Of a stretch of DNA of 64,000 nucleotides, positions 27,408-37,125 are shown piece by piece. Source of the DNA: Bacillus sp. SKDU12. Lineage in GTDB: Bacteria > Bacillota > Bacilli > Bacillales > Bacillaceae. Below the pieces are notes generated by a model that searched no databases, was not told the DNA's origin, and saw only the letters and a list, made by a program, of their open reading frames with translations. The position numbers were made by a program, and so were the translations under genes. The number at the start of each line of letters is the position of its first letter. The first letter of the stretch is position 1. Location of the stretch: positions 124,001 through 188,000 of the forward strand of contig NZ_MSRC01000006.1 of the NCBI RefSeq assembly GCF_010093085.1, in the 5' to 3' direction.

Positions 27408-28403
27408 TTAATATATCAGATCAAGGAAATCTTCTTTCGTAATATTCCCAAAGTAATGCTTGAGATTCACACCTTCCAGCACATCAGCGATGACGCTGCG
27501 TTCATATTGTTTTCCGACCAGCAGGTTTTCCATTTCGGATACATCCCCAACACCGAAGAAGTCCCCAAAGATTTTACAATCCTCAATTTTGCCTTTCTTG
27601 ACTTCCAGACGCAAATCAATCGACCCGATCGGGTAACGTTTCGAGTGATTGAGATTAAATTTCGGTGAACGGCCGTAGTTCCAATCCCAATTCTGATAGC
27701 GCTCTTTCGAAATTTGATGAATGACCTCCCAATCTTTTTCCGTCAGCTTATACTCCGGCACGTTCCCAATATCATTTGTGTTGAAAATATGGCGAAGCAA
27801 ATGGCTTCGGAATTCTTCAGTCGTCATTTTATCATCGAGAAACTCACTGATGTTTGCTACGCGGCTTCTAATCGACTTGATGCCTTTTGATTCAATTTTA
27901 TCCTTTTTCACCTTTAATGCTGACACAACATGATCAATGGCTGAATCAAACATGAGAGTGCCGTGGCTGAAGATGCGTCCTTTTGTCGCAAACTGAGCGT
28001 TTCCGGATATTTTCCGGCCGCCCGCTACAATGTCGTTTCTCCCGCTTAATTCCGCTTCAACTCCAATCTGGCGCAACGCCTGAATGACCGGCTCAGTGAA
28101 CTTTTTGAAGTTATGAAAGCTGTCCCCGTCATCTTTTGTGATAAAGCTGAAGTTTAAGTTCCCCAGATCATGATACACAGCGCCTCCGCCTGATAAACGG
28201 CGGACGACGATAATTCCGTTATCCTCTACATATTTTGTATTGATTTCTTCTATTGTATTTTGGTTTTTTCCAATGATAATAGAAGGCTGATTCACATAAA
28301 AGAGCAGGTATGGCTGTTTAGGGTCTAAATGCTTTACACAGTACTCCTCAATAGCAAGATTAATCCGCGGATCGTTGATGTTTTGATTGTCGATAAATAA
28401 CAT
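27408..28403 (-). CDS. lplJ: Lipoate-protein ligase LplJ
   Basis: Attaches free lipoate, via lipoyl-AMP, to lipoyl domains of dehydrogenase complexes and GcvH. The 331-residue protein carries the family motifs VVRRLSGGGAVYHDLGNLNF and GRNDIVAGGRKISGNAQ, the latter with the lipoyl-adenylate lysine, and a C-terminal accessory domain. Its start lies 12 bases after the yhfI stop, so both genes share a message. ATG 28403 follows AAAGGAGGAG. Confidence 0.94.
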   Translation of the reverse strand: MLFIDNQNINDPRINLAIEEYCVKHLDPKQPYLLFYVNQPSIIIGKNQNTIEEINTKYVEDNGIIVVRRLSGGGAVYHDLGNLNFSFITKDDGDSFHNFKKFTEPVIQALRQIGVEAELSGRNDIVAGGRKISGNAQFATKGRIFSHGTLMFDSAIDHVVSALKVKKDKIESKGIKSIRSRVANISEFLDDKMTTEEFRSHLLRHIFNTNDIGNVPEYKLTEKDWEVIHQISKERYQNWDWNYGRSPKFNLNHSKRYPIGSIDLRLEVKKGKIEDCKIFGDFFGVGDVSEMENLLVGKQYERSVIADVLEGVNLKHYFGNITKEDFLDLIY

Positions 28404-28415
28404 GATGCTCCTCCT

Positions 28416-29150
28416 TTATCCTTCCCACACAAAACCTGATTTCGCAATATTCACTTCACCGTTAAAAACGGTTTTCGCTTCTTCGCGAAGCTTGTCATGC
28501 GCGCCGAAATGCGGCAAATGCGTCAGCAGCAATTCTCCCGCTCCTGCTTCTTTTGCTATCCGTCCGGCTTCCAGGCTGTTCATATGGCCAGCGCTTGTTC
28601 CGTCCTGACCAGCATAAAAATTGCATTCTGAGATCAATAAATCGGCATTTTCCGAAAACGGAATAAAAGAATCCTGGTAGCTGGAATCAGCGGTATATAC
28701 GACAGTATGGCTGCCGTCAGTAATCCGCATGGCATAACACGTGACCGGATGAATCGTTTTTAAAAAAGTGATCGTAAACGGACCAACAACCAGCGGCTGC
28801 TCCGGCTGATAGGCGATTCCCTTCGTATGTGTTTTATATGTAAGCTTTTGAAACTGTTCTATATCAGCATCATGTCCGTAAATCGGAAGCGTATGCTCTC
28901 CTTTGCCCAGAAACGAACCGACTTGTTTGGCAAATTGCAGCGGCCCTATGTCAGCGATATGGTCATGATGATAATGAGACAGAATGACCGCATCAAGCTT
29001 TTCCGCCGGCACATATCCGAACAGCTTAGATAATACGGCACTGCCGCAATCAACAAGCAGAGAGTAATCACCTGACTGAAATAAATAACCTGACGTCGCT
29101 TCATTTGCGGCCGGAAAACCGCCATAGCATCCGATAACTGTAAATTTCAT
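28416..29150 (-). CDS. yhfI: Metallo-beta-lactamase-fold hydrolase
   Basis: A 244-residue member of the metallo-beta-lactamase superfamily, probably a zinc hydrolase of the RNase Z/phosphodiesterase-like type. The metal motif HYHHDH (ILSHYHHDHIADI) lies near residue 60; further ligands are likely in IHPVTCYAM and YTADSSYQD. ATG 29150 follows AGGAGGAC. It is the first gene of the yhfI-lplJ pair. The substrate cannot be read from the sequence. Confidence 0.88.
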   Translation of the reverse strand: MKFTVIGCYGGFPAANEATSGYLFQSGDYSLLVDCGSAVLSKLFGYVPAEKLDAVILSHYHHDHIADIGPLQFAKQVGSFLGKGEHTLPIYGHDADIEQFQKLTYKTHTKGIAYQPEQPLVVGPFTITFLKTIHPVTCYAMRITDGSHTVVYTADSSYQDSFIPFSENADLLISECNFYAGQDGTSAGHMNSLEAGRIAKEAGAGELLLTHLPHFGAHDKLREEAKTVFNGEVNIAKSGFVWEG

Positions 29151-29308
29151 AATGTCCTCCTATCTTTTCAAGAAAATTGATCCTCCTTCAATATACCCAT
29201 TTTTCTAAAAAAAAGCATGTTTTACACATTGTATCAAAACAGATATTGATTTTTACAACCTGTTATATTACAATAAAGTCACTTCAAATTAAGAAAGAGG
29301 GATTGGTT

Positions 29309-29443
29309 ATGCTGGGAAAAATCACAGAATTTTTTAGAAACCTACCTTCGAAAAAGTGCGCGGAATGCGGAAAAAAGATAGAAGAGCAGCATGATTGTTA
29401 CGGCAATATCTGCAATGACTGTATAAAAGTAAACGATTTGTAA
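29309..29443 (+). CDS. yhfH: Small zinc-ribbon protein
   Basis: A 44-residue protein with four cysteines arranged as two pairs, KKCAECGKK and GNICNDC, a typical zinc ribbon. Upstream in-frame sequence would lengthen the frame to 88 codons, but it is AT-rich and hydrophobic without a ribosome site, while ATG 29309 is preceded by AAAGAGGG. A terminator follows at once. It is probably a nucleic-acid or protein-binding micro-protein; its function is unknown. Confidence 0.8.
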   Translation: MLGKITEFFRNLPSKKCAECGKKIEEQHDCYGNICNDCIKVNDL

Positions 29444-29448
29444 AAGAG

Positions 29449-29480
29449 CAAAATCCCGCGCATCACATGCGGGATTTTCT
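29449..29480 (+). terminator. yhfH terminator
   Basis: AAAATCCCGC (29450-29459) pairs with GCGGGATTTT (29469-29478), followed by CTTTATTTT. Confidence 0.88.
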
Positions 29481-29607
29481 TTATTTTCAAACAATTTTTA
29501 TTTTGAAATAACAACCATGTTAGGACAAAGATCACCTGTTTTTAGATAATTATGGTGATTTTTATTTTATTTTAGAAAATTCCTTATTTTCTAAATATAA
29601 TTTGCTA

Positions 29608-29637
29608 TAGACGAACTCATTTCTTATCTATTATAAT
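29608..29637 (+). promoter_or_regulatory. Candidate gltT promoter
   Basis: A perfect TATAAT -10 (29632-29637) lies 74 bases before the gltT start, with only a weak TAGACG -35 at 18-base spacing. A second hairpin with ATCACC and GGTGAT arms (29531-29559) precedes it. Confidence 0.5.
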
Positions 29638-29711
29638 TTGATCTAATAGTGAGATTAAATATATGTCTATTCATGATGTATGTTGATACTTTGTTTTTCG
29701 GGAGGTAATCT

Positions 29712-31001
29712 ATGAAAAGAATTAAGTTTGGATTAGCCACACAAATATTCGTTGGACTTATTCTAGGTGTCATTGTTGGCGTTATTTGGTATGGCAACCC
29801 AACATTGCCTACTATATTGCAGCCAATCGGGGATCTCTTTTTACGCTTAATCAAAATGATAGTGATTCCTATTGTTGTCTCTAGCTTAATCATCGGTGTA
29901 GCCGGTGCAGGAAATGGAAAGCAAGTCGGTAAATTAGGCTTTAGAACAATTCTGTACTTCGAGATCATTACAACTTTTGCTATCATTCTCGGACTAGCCC
30001 TTGCAAACATCTTCCATCCGGGTACAGGAGTTAATATACACGAAGCTCAAAAATCGGACATCAGTCAATATGTTGAAACTGAAAAAGAGCAAAGTAATAA
30101 ATCAGTGGCGGATACATTTTTGCATATTGTGCCGACAAACTTCTTCCAGTCTTTGGTTGAAGGGGACCTTCTTGCTATCATCTGCTTTACAGTGCTATTT
30201 GCATTGGGTATTTCCGCAATCGGTGAAAGAGGCAAGCCTGTTTTAGCCTTTTTCGAAGGTGTATCCCATGCCATGTTCCACGTTGTAAACCTTGTGATGA
30301 AAGTTGCGCCATTCGGTGTTTTCGCGCTTATCGGAGTGACTGTATCTAAATTCGGACTCAGCTCCCTTCTCTCTCTCGGAAAGCTCGTCGGATTGGTGTA
30401 TGTCGCACTTGCTTTCTTCTTAATTGTCGTATTTGGAATTGTTGCAAAACTTGCCGGCATCAGCATCTTCAAATTCCTTGCTTATATGAAGGACGAAATC
30501 TTACTGGCGTTCAGTACGTCCAGCTCTGAAACGGTTCTTCCGCGCATCATGGAAAAAATGGAGAAAATCGGCTGTCCGAAAGGTATTGTTTCATTTGTGA
30601 TTCCGATCGGATACACGTTTAACTTAGATGGGTCTGTCCTCTATCAATCTATTGCCGCGCTGTTTTTGGCACAGGTTTATGGCATTGATTTGACAATTTG
30701 GCACCAAATTACGCTTGTACTCGTCTTAATGGTAACATCTAAAGGAATGGCTGCCGTGCCTGGTACTTCTTTTGTTGTCTTGCTTGCGACACTTGGCACC
30801 ATCGGTGTTCCGGCTGAAGGACTTGCCTTTATTGCCGGCGTAGACCGTATCATGGACATGGCACGTACCGTTGTCAACCTGACTGGTAACGCGCTTGCTG
30901 CCGTTGTGATGTCTAGATGGGAAGGCATGTTTAATTCAGCAAAAGCTGAAACGGTCATGTCTCAAGCTAAAGCAGACCGAAACGCAACCATTTCCGGTTA
31001 A
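29712..31001 (+). CDS. gltT: Proton/sodium-glutamate symporter GltT
   Basis: The main high-affinity glutamate/aspartate carrier of the DAACS family (as GltP and GltPh). At 429 residues it is full length. Family signatures are the serine-rich hairpin AFSTSSSETVLPRIMEKM, GYTFNLDGSVLYQ, and the C-terminal MARTVVNLTGNALAAVV, which form the substrate and sodium sites. ATG 29712 follows GGGAGG. It is a single gene with its own promoter and strong terminator. GltT is also known as a route of glyphosate entry in B. subtilis. Confidence 0.95.
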   Translation: MKRIKFGLATQIFVGLILGVIVGVIWYGNPTLPTILQPIGDLFLRLIKMIVIPIVVSSLIIGVAGAGNGKQVGKLGFRTILYFEIITTFAIILGLALANIFHPGTGVNIHEAQKSDISQYVETEKEQSNKSVADTFLHIVPTNFFQSLVEGDLLAIICFTVLFALGISAIGERGKPVLAFFEGVSHAMFHVVNLVMKVAPFGVFALIGVTVSKFGLSSLLSLGKLVGLVYVALAFFLIVVFGIVAKLAGISIFKFLAYMKDEILLAFSTSSSETVLPRIMEKMEKIGCPKGIVSFVIPIGYTFNLDGSVLYQSIAALFLAQVYGIDLTIWHQITLVLVLMVTSKGMAAVPGTSFVVLLATLGTIGVPAEGLAFIAGVDRIMDMARTVVNLTGNALAAVVMSRWEGMFNSAKAETVMSQAKADRNATISG

Positions 31002-31002
31002 T

Positions 31003-31040
31003 GAAAAGCCTGCGGGGTTCTTGCCCCGCAGGCTTTTTTT
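31003..31040 (+). terminator. gltT terminator
   Basis: AAAAGCCTGCGGGG (31004-31017) pairs with CCCCGCAGGCTTTT (31024-31037) and reaches the yhfF stop, so it may serve both convergent genes. Confidence 0.92.
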
Positions 31041-31446
31041 AATCTTGAACAAGCTCAAACAGCTCTGTAATCAAAACAGTATCATGATTCAGGTCCAGTT
31101 CACCGTTTTTGATCAATTCCGCCCATGCCGTCCGATGGTCTCCCTGAAATTCCTCAATTCGCTCGCCATTGCCCTCTCCTTTGACTAGCCTCATATCAGG
31201 CGCTCCAAAGGTCGTTTCAAACACATCTATCACTTTTATATTGCATCTCGGTTTGTCATGCTTATCATAAACGGTAACAAGCTGCCCGGCTGTTTGATAC
31301 ACATCGTTCAATTCATCTTTAGAATATAATGATTTCGGGGCGCACGTGGCTGTTTTTTCGCCGGCGAGGATTTGCTGAATCAGCTGTTCGCCCAAGCCCT
31401 CATCACCTGCCCAGCCGAATGTGCTTTTCAGCTCATAAATTTTCAT
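31039..31446 (-). CDS. yhfF: ASCH-domain protein
   Basis: A 135-residue protein with the ASCH domain, a PUA-like fold thought to bind RNA or nucleotides. Typical residues are [13 protein letters not shown] near position 25 (the GxKT element) and [10 protein letters not shown]. It lies 14 bases downstream of yhfE in the same direction, so they form an operon. ATG 31446 follows GGGGAGAA. The function is not established. Confidence 0.85.
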   Translation of the reverse strand: MKIYELKSTFGWAGDEGLGEQLIQQILAGEKTATCAPKSLYSKDELNDVYQTAGQLVTVYDKHDKPRCNIKVIDVFETTFGAPDMRLVKGEGNGERIEEFQGDHRTAWAELIKNGELDLNHDTVLITELFELVQD

Positions 31447-31460
31447 TTCGTCTTCTCCCC

Positions 31461-32501
31461 TTATACCATCGCTGACTGTACATAATAGTACAGAAGCTTG
31501 GCCGTATGGCGAAGAGACGATTGATGGGTCCGTTCAAATGCATGGGAAGCATCAATTCCCGGCCCAATGAGTCCATGCACAATATCATGTCCCGCTTTGA
31601 TCGCTGCTGACGCATCTGACCCGTAGTATGGATAAATATCAAGCTTATAGTCGATATGATGCTTCTCAGCTAAATCAGCTAAATGCTTTCTCAGCTGATA
31701 ATGATACGGCCCGCTCGCATCCTTCACACAGATTGATACTGAATATTCATCTGTCGCCTGTCCGTCACCGATAGCCCCCATATCGACCGCCAAATATTCG
31801 ACCGTTTCAGCAGGAATATTGGAATTCCCGCCATAGCCGATTTCTTCATTATTCGAAATGAGAAAATGGGTTGTATACGGCAGTTCAATACCTTCTGTTT
31901 GAATTCGATGAATTAAACGAAGCAATAAGGCGACACTGGCTTTATCATCTAAATGGCGAGATTTAATAAATCCGCTTGAGGTGATCTCAACGCGGGGATC
32001 AAACGACACAAAATCGCCAACGCCAATGCCAAGCTCTTCCGTATCTTTTCGGCAGTGAACAGGTTCATCAAGGCGAATCTCCATATTCTCCTGATTTCGC
32101 TCAGCTTTTCCTGCGTCTTTATATACGTGCACTGATGTTTGATGCATTAAAATGGTGCCTGTATACGTTTTTCCCGAGGCTGTTTCAATTTGGCAATACT
32201 CCCCCTCAATCGAGTTGTAGCGGAACCCGCCGATCAAATCAATTTTCAGCCGGCCGTCAGCTTTGATTTCTTTTACCATAGCGCCGAGGGTGTCAACGTG
32301 CGCCGTCAGCATGCGGTGCCGGGACGTGTCGCGTCCGGGAAGGGTTGCAATTAAACCGCCCTTGTGGTTCCGAACCGTTTCTACTTCCCATTCTTTTAAA
32401 AGGCTTTCAATATAATTGATCACCTCATATGTATTTCCTGTCGGGCTGGGGATCGATACAAGTTCCTTGATGAGCTCCATCGTTTTGCGTACAGACGTCA
32501 C
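31461..32501 (-). CDS. yhfE: M42-family aminopeptidase
   Basis: A 346-residue cytosolic metallopeptidase of family M42 (glutamyl aminopeptidase/endoglucanase-like). Metal and catalytic residues appear in order: [12 protein letters not shown] (His), [14 protein letters not shown] (Asp), [13 protein letters not shown] (Glu pair), [10 protein letters not shown] (Asp) and [15 protein letters not shown] (His). These enzymes form large dodecamers that trim peptides. The start is GTG 32501 behind AGGAGG. It is co-transcribed with yhfF. Confidence 0.92.
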   Translation of the reverse strand: MTSVRKTMELIKELVSIPSPTGNTYEVINYIESLLKEWEVETVRNHKGGLIATLPGRDTSRHRMLTAHVDTLGAMVKEIKADGRLKIDLIGGFRYNSIEGEYCQIETASGKTYTGTILMHQTSVHVYKDAGKAERNQENMEIRLDEPVHCRKDTEELGIGVGDFVSFDPRVEITSSGFIKSRHLDDKASVALLLRLIHRIQTEGIELPYTTHFLISNNEEIGYGGNSNIPAETVEYLAVDMGAIGDGQATDEYSVSICVKDASGPYHYQLRKHLADLAEKHHIDYKLDIYPYYGSDASAAIKAGHDIVHGLIGPGIDASHAFERTHQSSLRHTAKLLYYYVQSAMV

Positions 32502-32620
32502 AGGGCATTCCTCCTTTTATTTTTCTATTTAAAATATACTCCTTTCCCGAGGAACTCGTCCAATCTTTTCCTATCAATCTCTCATATGCTGTAGAGAGCA
32601 TGGGAGGAGGAGGAATATCT

Positions 32621-32827
32621 ATGTGCTATCGTCATTCACATGAACGGAAACATCATTGTCACGATTGGTTTGATGATTTTTGGTTCTTTGACGAGTGGTT
32701 CGATAAAGATTTCCACGACCATTGCGAGAAAAAGAAAAAACACCATGACCCTTGCGAGAAAAAGAAGAAAAAGAAACACCATTGTTTCTCTTGTAAAAAA
32801 CACAGACACTCTTGCTGTCGTTGGTAA
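32621..32827 (+). CDS. yhfD: His/Cys/Lys-rich small protein
   Basis: A 68-residue protein of very skewed composition: about 13 His, 8 Cys and 14 Lys. It starts with a histidine-rich stretch, then an aromatic and acidic block (DWFDDFWFFDEWFDKDF), then two near-repeats, CEKKKKHHDP and CEKKKKKKHH, and a Cys/His tail. ATG 32621 is preceded by GGAGGAGGA. The composition suggests metal binding or a cross-linked structural role such as in the spore, but neither is shown. A weak hairpin follows. Confidence 0.78.
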   Translation: MCYRHSHERKHHCHDWFDDFWFFDEWFDKDFHDHCEKKKKHHDPCEKKKKKKHHCFSCKKHRHSCCRW

Positions 32828-32911
32828 CGACTGAAATATTCTGATGACCCATGCTTCATGAATATTTCCATTCCCATTTTTCCAAGCGGGCTTCACTGCT
32901 GCTTGGACCTT

Positions 32912-33649
32912 TTATTGTAACAGTCTTTTTGCTTTGACAATCCAGATAGACTGATACGGCTGCGATTTACTTTTGACAGCAGCAGATTCTATTATTCTTT
33001 TTTGATATAAAACTGCCGGTACATTAAAGAGTGCATGCAGAAGAATAGCATACAGCAAAAACTGCGGCCGGCAGTTTTGAACCGCATAATGCACAAGCAG
33101 TAACAGCCCGATTTTGACGGCAATTGCACTGCTTCTTTCTATTCCGCCCAGCAGCCATTCAAATGAAGGAGTATGTAGCAGCTTCTGCCGCATCGGCAAA
33201 AATGGCATCATTCAACAAAAGCTGTTCAAACGTTCCATATTAAAAATGCATATACAATAAGCGAGTTAGAGGACAAGCCTGCCATCATGATAACCTAAAG
33301 CCCGCCATGACCCGTTCCAAACGCTAAGCGATCCAATCAAGCATAATGGCGCTTCAAAAAAATCTCATCACGATATACCTGCCGCACTCCTCAAAAATCC
33401 CGGCCATCAAACAGCCGTAAATGCCATACCACAATGGATGTCTGCATGGCTTTCGTCAGTTCATTCCCATGCGGTACATAAAGCTCTCCAAAAGCTGGAC
33501 AAAGACGACAAAATACGTGAGAGCGCCCATAAAAAGACCTTAAATGAGGTGCTGTACTTTCGCTGAAACCATACCATCAGCCCGATCAGCAATAAAAACA
33601 CAATAGCCCCTGATACTGCCATATAGACGACTGCTCCTTGACTGACCAT
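32912..33649 (-). pseudogene. yhfC: Decayed yhfC membrane protein gene
   Basis: The remains of an intact-family gene of about 258 codons are spread over three frames. The N-terminal piece (from ATG 33649) reads MVSQGAVVYMAVSGAIVFLL and loses frame after KVFL. Further pieces in shifted frames include GALTYFVVFVQLLE, YGIYGCLMAGIFEECGRY and GHGG with AGLSS, broken by stops. The C-terminal piece (33211 to 32912) reads LLHTPSFEWLLGGIERSSAI through LLHALFNVPAVLYQK, with a further deletion before WIVKAKR. YhfC belongs to a membrane family resembling intramembrane metalloproteases (note FEECGR). No functional product is expected. Confidence 0.85.
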
Positions 33650-33701
33650 TTTCCAGTCTCCTTTTCCCTTTTCATCGGTTCCTTTCTATGAAAAAAACTT
33701 T

Positions 33702-33718
33702 TTAGTACCAGATACTAA
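33702..33718 (+). promoter_or_regulatory. FapR operator of fabHB
   Basis: TTAGTACCAGATACTAA is a 17-base dyad (TTAGTA / TACTAA arms) matching the FapR operator. TATAAT (33729-33734) follows, so FapR would cover the promoter and be released by malonyl-CoA. Confidence 0.88.
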
Positions 33719-33756
33719 TATCTAGTGTTATAATCTGATCATAAGGAGTGATACAT

Positions 33757-34734
33757 ATGTCAAAAGCAACAATTACAGCAATTGGCACCTATGCGCCGAG
33801 CAGACGCTTAACCAATGCGGATTTAGAAAAGATCGTTGATACTTCAGATGAATGGATTGTTCAGCGTACAGGGATGAGAGAGCGCCGGATTGCGGATGAA
33901 CAGCAGTTCACCTCTGATTTATGCATCGAAGCGGTGAAGGATCTCAGGAATCGTTACGACGGGACACTTGATGATGTCGATATGATCCTCGTTGCCACAA
34001 CAACAGCCGATTACGCCTTTCCTAGTACGGCATGCCGTGTGCAGGAATACTTCGGCTGGGAAAGCACCGGCGCGCTGGATATTAATGCGACGTGCGCCGG
34101 GCTGACATATGGCCTTCATTTGGCCAACGGCTTGATCACATCTGGCCTTCATCAAAAAATTCTCGTCATCGCCGGAGAGACATTGTCAAAGGTAACAGAT
34201 TACACGGACCGAACGACATGCGTTCTGTTTGGCGACGCTGCGGGGGCGTTGTTAGTAGAGCGAGATGAAGTGACACCTGGATTTCTCGCATCTGTCCAAG
34301 GAACAAACGGAAATGGCGGAGATATTTTGTATCGTGCCGGACTGCGGAATGAACTAAACGGAGTGCCTCTAGCTAATACCGGAAAAATGGTTCAAAACGG
34401 ACGCGAGGTGTATAAATGGGCAGCGAGAACCGTCCCCCGCGAATTCGAACGTCTTCTCCAGCAGGCAGGACTGACAAGCGGCGAGCTCGATTGGTTTGTC
34501 CCTCATAGCGCCAATTTGCGTATGATTGAGTCGATTTGTGAAAAAACGCCGTTTCCGATTGAAAAAACGCTCACCAGTGTCGAATCTTATGGAAATACAT
34601 CTTCTGTTTCAATTGTTTTGGCTCTTGATCTCGCAGTAAAAGCCGGGAAACTAAAAAAAGATCAAACCGTGATGCTATTTGGATTTGGCGGCGGATTAAC
34701 CTATACAGGATTGCTTATCAAATGGGGTATGTAA
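33757..34734 (+). CDS. fabHB: 3-oxoacyl-ACP synthase III, FabHB
   Basis: Starts fatty-acid synthesis by condensing a (mostly branched) acyl-CoA with malonyl-ACP. The 325-residue protein has the catalytic Cys in LDINATCAGLTYGL, His in WFVPHSANLRMIE and Asn in SYGNTSSVS. B. subtilis has two such enzymes; this is the second (yhfB). ATG 33757 follows ATAAGGAGTG; an in-frame start nine bases earlier lacks spacing. The FapR operator and promoter lie directly upstream, and a strong terminator follows. Confidence 0.95.
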   Translation: MSKATITAIGTYAPSRRLTNADLEKIVDTSDEWIVQRTGMRERRIADEQQFTSDLCIEAVKDLRNRYDGTLDDVDMILVATTTADYAFPSTACRVQEYFGWESTGALDINATCAGLTYGLHLANGLITSGLHQKILVIAGETLSKVTDYTDRTTCVLFGDAAGALLVERDEVTPGFLASVQGTNGNGGDILYRAGLRNELNGVPLANTGKMVQNGREVYKWAARTVPREFERLLQQAGLTSGELDWFVPHSANLRMIESICEKTPFPIEKTLTSVESYGNTSSVSIVLALDLAVKAGKLKKDQTVMLFGFGGGLTYTGLLIKWGM

Positions 34735-34775
34735 TAAAAAAAGAACTTGTTTCCAAGGAAACAAGTTCTTTTTTA
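34735..34775. terminator. Bidirectional terminator between fabHB and yhgE
   Basis: AAGAACTTGTTTCC (34741-34754) pairs perfectly with GGAAACAAGTTCTT (34757-34770) around two bases, flanked by A and T runs. Confidence 0.92.
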
Positions 34776-37103
34776 TTATGAAGCCGGCTGTTCTTCTGAA
34801 GTTTCTTCCTTCCGGCTTAAAATCGTAAAATAAGTGATCGTGAGCAAGATCATGACAAGGGCAATACCGATGAGTACACCGGCCATTTGCCACATGTAGC
34901 CAAAATCACCGTTTGAAATGACCGCTCTGAATCCGTTAATGCTGTAGGTCATCGGCAATGCGCCGTGAATCACTTGATAGAAATTTGGAAGCAATTCAAG
35001 CGGGAAGGTTCCTCCGCTCGCTCCCAGCTGCAGCACTAAAATAATGACTGCAATAAATCGGCCCGGATTGCCCATCGTTGTCGCCAAAAATTGAATCAGC
35101 GCCAGGAAAGCGAGACTCGTAATGATCGTAAACACGTAAAATCTCCACGCGCTCTCAACCTCGAGACCAAGTCCCAGAAGCAGAACCGTCGCCACAATCA
35201 GTGATTGAATGATTCCGACAAGCATCATCACATTGAATTTACTGAAGAACCATTCAAAACCGTTTCTCGGACGCCCTGATGCTTCCTTCAGCGGGAAGAC
35301 CACCGTCAGCATGATGCCGCCGACATACAAGCCCATTGACAGAATATAAGGTGTGAGCCCTGTTCCATAGTTAGGAACAGAATGAATGGCGTCATCATCC
35401 GTTTTCACAGGATCAGAGAACATGCCATACGTTTGATCATCAGCATTGATATCTCCTGTTTGATCAGCCGCATCCTTCAGCTTATTAGACAGCTCTCCTG
35501 TGCCGTCCAACAGCTTACCTAAACCTGTATCAAGTGATCCAGATCCATCTGCCAGTTTTGATGATCCGCTTTGGACCTGCTTAGAACCGTCTAACAGTTT
35601 CAGCAAACCGCCGGATACTTGGCTGCTTCCTGTCACCAATTGCTCTGAGCCTGCTTTTGCTTTGGCAAACTGCTTATTATATTCACCAATTCCGGCTGTC
35701 AGTTTATTTTGGTTTTCTGTCAGGTTTTGTGAACCATTGTATATCTTTTCGGCTCCAGCCGTTAATTTGTCAATCGCATCTTGAACCGATTTTGCGCCGT
35801 TGTAAAGCTGCGATGTAGCTGCTGGCAGTGCCTTTGCCTGTGCAACCTGCGCTTTCACATCTTCCAGAGAGCTTTTGATCTCTGAAATGTCAGGCAGCTG
35901 ATCAGCTGTAGGAAGCTGGCTTACTATTTGATCAAAATCAGGCACATCAACTTGCGGAAGCTGCTTTTCAGCAGAAGCGATCAGCTGGCTTTTTTGCTCT
36001 GCTGTTAAGAAATCACTCGAGTTGATGAGATTTTTAAATGCCTGATCTCGGTCTTTCAAGCTGTTTTCAAGGTCAGTCAGCTGCTTTTGAAATTTCTTCA
36101 TCGCAGTTTCTGACGTGTCCAAGTTGTTCACAGCAGTTTCAAGCTTCGTTAAATCGAGCTCATTAATGCGCTTTTCCGCTTTTGCTGCTTTCTCGGCTCC
36201 CACTTGCGCTTTACTGTTGAGCTGTTCCAGCCCGTTTGTAATTTTAGGCAAGCCTTGCTGCGTTTTTTGCAGGCCGGCGAGAAGCTCATTCAGCTTGCCT
36301 GTCAGCTGTCCTGAACCTGCAGCAAGCTTACTTGAATTATCATAAATTTGGCTGCTGCTGTGCTGGAATTTTCCGAGCGAGCTGTCAAGCGATTGGATGC
36401 CGCTTGTCACCTGCGCCGCTCCGTCTGCAAGCTGCGCCGTTTTGTCACTGATGGTGGCGGTGCTTTCTTTCAGCTTATCCAGATTTTCTTTTAGCTGGGC
36501 GCTTCCGTTTTTCGCATCCTTTGCGCCGTCATCAATTTTTTTCGCTCCGCTGCTCGCGTCGCTCAACCCTTTTGCGATATCTTTAAAGTTATCAAAAATA
36601 ACTTTCGAATATTGCTTGGTTACTTCCTTAGAAACTGAGGCTTTCAGTTTATCAATCGCTTTTTCACCGATTGTTGCCCCTACATAGTTCGAACCCGCAT
36701 TCGTATGATATTTCAGATCCAGCTTTTTCGGATTTTTGTCCATTACAGTGCTGGCATTCTTAGAAAAATCCTTAGGAATCTCGACAACTAAATAGTATTT
36801 TTGATTTAATAAGTCCTTTAGCGACTGATCGAGATCATTAGAAAAATGCCAATCAAAGTTATTATTATCTTTTAATTCTTTGACCAGATCATCACCGATT
36901 TGAAGTTTTTCTCCTTCATACGTTGCTCCTTTGTCTTGGTTAACGACAACGACAGGCAACTGATCGACTGTGCCGTATGGATCCCAATAAGCCTTTAAGA
37001 ACACCCCGCTGTAAATAAGCGGAACAAACAAAATGGCAATGATGGGAATTAATAATTTTTTACTCGTTACGATGTCTTTCCACTGACTTCGTATTGTGTT
37101 CAT
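34776..37103 (-). CDS. yhgE: YhgE/Pip-family membrane protein
   Basis: A 775-residue membrane protein of the YhgE/Pip family, named after the Lactococcus phage-infection protein and related to EsaA of type VII secretion. Helix 1 lies at about residues 17-36. A long extracellular region rich in coiled coil and repeated GSxxLxxGxxxL motifs (SAQLKENLDKLKES, SSKLAAGSGQLTGKLNELL, GSSKLADGSGSLDTGLGKLL) follows, and a C-terminal ABC-2-like block of five or six helices ends the protein. It lies 70 bases downstream of the TetR-type gene yhgD, its likely regulator. Confidence 0.9.
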   Translation of the reverse strand: MNTIRSQWKDIVTSKKLLIPIIAILFVPLIYSGVFLKAYWDPYGTVDQLPVVVVNQDKGATYEGEKLQIGDDLVKELKDNNNFDWHFSNDLDQSLKDLLNQKYYLVVEIPKDFSKNASTVMDKNPKKLDLKYHTNAGSNYVGATIGEKAIDKLKASVSKEVTKQYSKVIFDNFKDIAKGLSDASSGAKKIDDGAKDAKNGSAQLKENLDKLKESTATISDKTAQLADGAAQVTSGIQSLDSSLGKFQHSSSQIYDNSSKLAAGSGQLTGKLNELLAGLQKTQQGLPKITNGLEQLNSKAQVGAEKAAKAEKRINELDLTKLETAVNNLDTSETAMKKFQKQLTDLENSLKDRDQAFKNLINSSDFLTAEQKSQLIASAEKQLPQVDVPDFDQIVSQLPTADQLPDISEIKSSLEDVKAQVAQAKALPAATSQLYNGAKSVQDAIDKLTAGAEKIYNGSQNLTENQNKLTAGIGEYNKQFAKAKAGSEQLVTGSSQVSGGLLKLLDGSKQVQSGSSKLADGSGSLDTGLGKLLDGTGELSNKLKDAADQTGDINADDQTYGMFSDPVKTDDDAIHSVPNYGTGLTPYILSMGLYVGGIMLTVVFPLKEASGRPRNGFEWFFSKFNVMMLVGIIQSLIVATVLLLGLGLEVESAWRFYVFTIITSLAFLALIQFLATTMGNPGRFIAVIILVLQLGASGGTFPLELLPNFYQVIHGALPMTYSINGFRAVISNGDFGYMWQMAGVLIGIALVMILLTITYFTILSRKEETSEEQPAS

Positions 37104-37125
37104 CCTGATGCCTCCATTCTAAAAC

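Noticed and set aside
32700-32800. Direct DNA repeat in yhfD as a mobile or regulatory repeat
   Set aside because: It is explained by the protein-level CEKKKK repeat inside a coding frame.
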